From a bacterium 1XD42-1 (lineage in GTDB: Bacteria; Bacillota; Clostridia; Oscillospirales; Ruminococcaceae), in contig RAZJ01000002.1 in the NCBI GenBank assembly GCA_003612625.1, forward strand, positions 124,001 through 188,000: a stretch of 64,000 nt of DNA. The letters are read 5' to 3'. This document shows positions 61,399 through 64,000 of this stretch, piece after piece (positions within the stretch are counted from its first letter, which is position 1; each line of letters opens with the position of its first letter). The translations under genes and the position numbers were made by a program. The notes under the pieces were generated by a model, which did not search any database, was not told the origin of the DNA, and saw nothing but the letters and a program-made list of their open reading frames with translations.

Positions 61399-62445
61399 AT
61401 GGCTGTAACAGCAAAAGATATTGCAAAGGAAGTAGGCGTATCACCTGCTACCGTATCTATGGTATTTCACGGGAAAACAGGCGTCAGTGAGGAAACCCGT
61501 GCAAAAGTTTTAGCAGCAGCCCAAAAACTGGGATATGACCGGACTTATGGGACTTCTTTCCACCGGGCAAAAGTTATCCAGTTTATTCTTTATAAGCGCC
61601 ATGGAAAAGTAGTAGCCAACACCCCGTTTTTTGAGCAGCTGACAAAAGGGGTAGCGGATGAAGCCCGTTTACAGGGTTATCAAATGGCAATCTCTTATTT
61701 TTATAAAACAGAAGATCCGGAAGAACAACTGCGCAGTATCCGCAGCATTAAATGTGCAGGCATTATTCTGCTGGCCACTGAAATGCATACAGCCGATATG
61801 GCTGTTTTTGAATCATTGGATGTGCCTTTAATTATACTGGATAATTTTTTCCCGGGGATGCGCAGGGATGCTGTCGTGATTGATAACCGTTATGGCGCCT
61901 GGAATGCAGTCCGCTATTTGGTACATTGCGGCCATACCCGATTGGGCTATCTCCACAGCAATGTGGACATCCGCAATTTCCGGGAACGCTGTGACGGCTA
62001 CCTGAGTGCGGTCCGTTCCATTCAGGAGCCGGATAACAGCTCTGCCCAGCGGATCATCCGGGTAGGCACCACCTTAGAAGCGGCGGCAGCAGATATGGCA
62101 GCTTATTTGGCAACCGATCCGTTACTGCCAACTGCTTTTTTTGCCGATAATGATATTATTGCAGTAGGCTGCTGCCGGGCTTTATTAAATGCAGGCTACC
62201 GTATCCCTCAAAATGTTTCCATTGTAGGCTTTGATGATACGGCAATCTGCCAGTTTATTGAACCGCAATTAACCACAATGAGTGTCCCGAAAGAACGGTT
62301 AGGCGCTCTTGCAGTGGACCGGCTGGATCGGCTGATTCATGGGACTTCCAGCGAAAATATACGGATTTCTCTGGTGCCGGAAATTATGATCCGGGATAGT
62401 GTTTATGATTTCACGGCTTCCCAACCAGCGCCTTCCGGGAAATGA
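61399..62445 (+). CDS. LacI-family transcriptional regulator
   Basis: 348 residues. The N-terminal helix-turn-helix and hinge (TAKDIAKEVGVSPATVSMVF, VLAAAQKLGYDRT) are followed by a sugar-binding core (GIILLATEMHTADMAVFESL, SIVGFDDTAICQFIEPQLTT). It is divergent from the isomerase-transketolase-importer operon and is the obvious local repressor of it, with the imported sugar or a phosphorylated derivative as inducer. Confidence 0.92.
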   Translation: MAVTAKDIAKEVGVSPATVSMVFHGKTGVSEETRAKVLAAAQKLGYDRTYGTSFHRAKVIQFILYKRHGKVVANTPFFEQLTKGVADEARLQGYQMAISYFYKTEDPEEQLRSIRSIKCAGIILLATEMHTADMAVFESLDVPLIILDNFFPGMRRDAVVIDNRYGAWNAVRYLVHCGHTRLGYLHSNVDIRNFRERCDGYLSAVRSIQEPDNSSAQRIIRVGTTLEAAAADMAAYLATDPLLPTAFFADNDIIAVGCCRALLNAGYRIPQNVSIVGFDDTAICQFIEPQLTTMSVPKERLGALAVDRLDRLIHGTSSENIRISLVPEIMIRDSVYDFTASQPAPSGK

Positions 62446-62449
62446 TACT

Positions 62450-63100
62450 TTATTTTAATAGGCGGTTTACAGCTTCTAATAATTCGGAAGGGCTGTTAAT
62501 GACAGCATCCGCATGGGATTCCGCAATTTCATTTGGGAAAAGCCCGTACCGGCAGCCAATAAACGGTACATTATTATTCTGGGCGGCTTCCGCGTCAAAA
62601 TGGCGGTCGCCTACCATAACAACATGGCCTGAACAATCATAATCCCGGATCAGTGCAGCCAGAACTTCGGTTTTATTCCGTTCGGTAATAACCTTCTGTA
62701 TCCCGTCCATATGATCCGATAATCCTAAAATAGCAAGCAGCGGCAAAGCATATTCCGGCGTGCCGTTGGAACATAAAACCGTCAGATATCCCTGGGCACG
62801 GAGGGCATCCAGGCTTTCCTGCATATGGGGATAGCACTGGCCCCGTTCTTTTGCGTATTTATGGGCGCATTCCGCTATAATCTGTTCATATTCCCGATAG
62901 GTTTCCAATGAGGCTTCCGGCATGACTAACGCATGATTGTCCTGCTGGGAGCCTCCAATACATTGTAATAAGATTTCATCCGGCAGATCCGCATGGTTGA
63001 TGCGGGCTAAGCCTTCATGATAGGCAGGCAGTAAATGCAGGGCTGAATTTACTAAAGTTCCATCTAAATCAAATGCCACAACCTGATTCAATCGATCCAC
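62450..63100 (-). CDS. HAD-family phosphatase, phosphoglycolate-phosphatase-like
   Basis: 216 residues. Motif I FDLDGTLVNS (about 10-19), motif II SNGTPE, and motif III VMVGDRHFDAEAA (about 156-168) are intact, with a helical cap in between. It removes phosphate from a small molecule; the similarity to Gph/PpaX does not fix the substrate. Start is GTG. It converges on the LacI gene with only four bases between stops and no terminator, so a link with the sugar operon is possible but unproven. Confidence 0.85.
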   Translation of the reverse strand: MDRLNQVVAFDLDGTLVNSALHLLPAYHEGLARINHADLPDEILLQCIGGSQQDNHALVMPEASLETYREYEQIIAECAHKYAKERGQCYPHMQESLDALRAQGYLTVLCSNGTPEYALPLLAILGLSDHMDGIQKVITERNKTEVLAALIRDYDCSGHVVMVGDRHFDAEAAQNNNVPFIGCRYGLFPNEIAESHADAVINSPSELLEAVNRLLK

Positions 63101-63330
63101 ACTCCAAACTTTTCAAATCTTTTTATCTTTTTTCCATATTTACATAGGATTTCATGTAATGGTTTTATATTAACATAGGGCTCTTATTTTTTCAAGACAG
63201 CATCTAAAATTGGAAATTATTACGGTAAAATTCAGGATGTAACAGCACAAATTTATATATAATAAATACAATAAAAATTCCAGAAAATGTTGCACAAAAA
63301 TTTACAACTAAAATTCGTAAAATAAAAGGA

Positions 63331-63364
63331 TTGACAAAGCAGGCAGGCAGGCAGGAGGTATACT
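63331..63364 (+). promoter_or_regulatory. Candidate phase-variable promoter of the secreted protein
   Basis: TTGACA (63331-63336) and TATACT (63359-63364) are good boxes but 22 bases apart, five more than ideal. The spacer contains GCAG four times in a row. Loss of one unit gives 18 bases, an active spacing. The rest of 63101-63330 is AT-rich and featureless to me. Confidence 0.4.
63339..63354 (+). repeat. Tetranucleotide repeat (GCAG)x4
   Basis: Four perfect tandem GCAG units within the -35/-10 spacer upstream of a secreted protein gene. Confidence 0.85.
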
Positions 63365-63366
63365 TT

Positions 63367-63456
63367 GGTTGCACAGGAAAAATTTTATTTTTCGTCGTTT
63401 TGACGGAAAGTTTTCAACAGCCTCCTTTAGCTGAAAAAATACAAAAACCTGTGCAC
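63367..63456 (+). promoter_or_regulatory. Structured 5' leader of the secreted protein
   Basis: gcacagg (63371-63377) pairs with cctgtgc at about 63449-63455, enclosing cgtc-gtttt-gacg and AT-rich sequence. It would sit at the very 5' end of the mRNA and may stabilise it. Confidence 0.35.
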
Positions 63457-63514
63457 AAATATACATTTCATCCCGAAAACGGAGATGGAAATTTTGAGAG
63501 GAGCGAATACCCCA

Positions 63515-64000
63515 ATGAGAAGAATGTTATCCGGCTTTTTAGCCACAGCTATGGTTGCATCTGTCTGCGCAACTGCCAGCTTTGCACTGAAAGCGGAAGA
63601 TCAATCCACTTCCACTGAATTTAGGTTTGATTTTAGTGACTACGTAACAAGTGCAAATGACGTTACAAATGCAACCATTGAATTTTATCTTCAGGATGGT
63701 GGGAGCATTATTTTGACAGCAGCTCCCATTGAAGCTGGTGCAAATGGTCAGGCGATAGCGGATGCCTTTATTGATGGAGAAATTGATGTCGATGGCAAAG
63801 CTATGTTTGAGGAAAGCGGACGTGATATCCGGCCTGAAGACTTGAAAATCAGCCGGAGTGGCTCTACCCTTATTTTAAGCACTAAAATAGTAGGTCAGGA
63901 TGCAAAAATCCGTTATAATGCTGGTAGTACTGCCACATTGACCGTACCAACGCTCCAAAATGTTACTCAAGGACAGTTTGAGAAAACAACGGCAGCAGGT
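63515..64000 (+). CDS. Secreted protein, N-terminal 162 codons (cut by window edge)
   Basis: The ATG follows GAGAGGAG by about nine bases. A signal peptide (MRRMLSGFLATAMVASVCAT, likely cleaved after SFA) is followed by a Ser/Thr/Asp/Ala-rich, beta-prone sequence such as DVTNATIEFYLQDGGSIILT and STATLTVPTLQNVTQ, with no cysteine in the mature part. It reads open to the window end. Composition suggests an extracellular or surface protein; no family is recognised from this part. Confidence 0.75.
   Translation, partial: MRRMLSGFLATAMVASVCATASFALKAEDQSTSTEFRFDFSDYVTSANDVTNATIEFYLQDGGSIILTAAPIEAGANGQAIADAFIDGEIDVDGKAMFEESGRDIRPEDLKISRSGSTLILSTKIVGQDAKIRYNAGSTATLTVPTLQNVTQGQFEKTTAAG

Noticed and set aside
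62450-63100. HAD phosphatase as part of the sugar operon, for example removing phosphoglycolate from an apiose side branch
   Set aside because: It is convergent, not in the operon, and the family is too broad in substrate to support this.
63331-63618. 95-codon open frame overlapping the start of the secreted protein
   Set aside because: It runs through promoter, leader and signal-peptide region in another frame. The frame starting at 63515 has a ribosome site, a signal peptide and stays open to the window end.
1-64000. CRISPR arrays, tRNA or rRNA genes, insertion sequences, prophage or integrative element boundaries
   Set aside because: Looked for on both strands; no repeat-spacer arrays, cloverleaf genes, transposase or integrase reading frames were seen.

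Overview
The window is a stretch of chromosome from a low-to-medium GC Gram-positive anaerobe of the Bacillota, class Clostridia, most likely a gut member of the Oscillospiraceae/Ruminococcaceae. Reasons: the S10-spc-alpha ribosomal operon runs through secY-adk-map-KOW-infA-rpmJ to rpoA-rplQ; fatty acid synthesis uses FabK as enoyl reductase in a fab-acc super-operon; S14 is the zinc type; ribonucleotide reduction is by the oxygen-sensitive class III enzyme; and a NifU-like/GGGtGRT gene pair, known to me from Clostridia, is present. TTG and GTG start codons are frequent, even in ribosomal genes. I saw no rRNA, tRNA, CRISPR array, insertion sequence or prophage.

Layout. 0-8 kb: secA (cut by the left edge), a hypothetical protein, the NifU-like/GGGtGRT pair, sfsA-comEA, a secreted GH25 lysozyme, a 52-residue membrane protein and rpsT. 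8-12.3 kb: a receiver-HD-GYP-PAS-GGDEF signalling protein, pyrB-pyrI and a cyclophilin. 12.5-23.4 kb: fabD-aroE-aroK leftward and, from a shared divergent promoter region, fabH-fabK-fabG-fabF-accB-fabZ-accC-accD-accA-acpP rightward. 23.4-24 kb: a gene-poor interval that looks like type I toxin-antitoxin units: a 25-codon ORF faced by an antisense RNA, then a short RNA with its own promoter and terminator. 24-41.4 kb: proS and the ribosomal protein/secY/rpoA cluster, preceded by an attenuator-like leader. 41.4-47 kb: accessory genes (YobV/YobU-like regulator pair, glyoxalase-fold protein, antibiotic-resistance-type ABC-F protein, peptide-binding lipoprotein). 47-50.4 kb: a class III ribonucleotide reductase whose glycyl-radical segment is a separate small gene, then nrdG. 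50.4-62.4 kb: a ten-gene leftward sugar operon (isomerase, two-subunit transketolase, FGGY kinase, ribose-type ABC importer, DUF2291 lipoprotein, rbsD, rbsK) with a divergent LacI regulator. 62.4-64 kb: a HAD phosphatase and the start of a secreted protein behind a promoter whose spacer holds four GCAG repeats.

How it works together. The central part is housekeeping: fatty acid elongation and malonyl-CoA supply, prolyl-tRNA charging, the ribosome, the Sec translocase and RNA polymerase alpha. The most informative accessory region is the sugar operon. A fucose-isomerase-family enzyme, FGGY kinase and split transketolase beside a ribose-type importer match the transketolase route for the branched pentose D-apiose (isomerase, apulose kinase, apulose-4-phosphate transketolase). 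The substrate is inferred from gene content and not shown by sequence alone.

Points most worth a second look: the acpP-proS interval, the split NrdD, the possible phase-variable promoter at the right end, the apiose-type operon, a paired repeat whose stem shows a compensatory base change, and the rpsJ leader.
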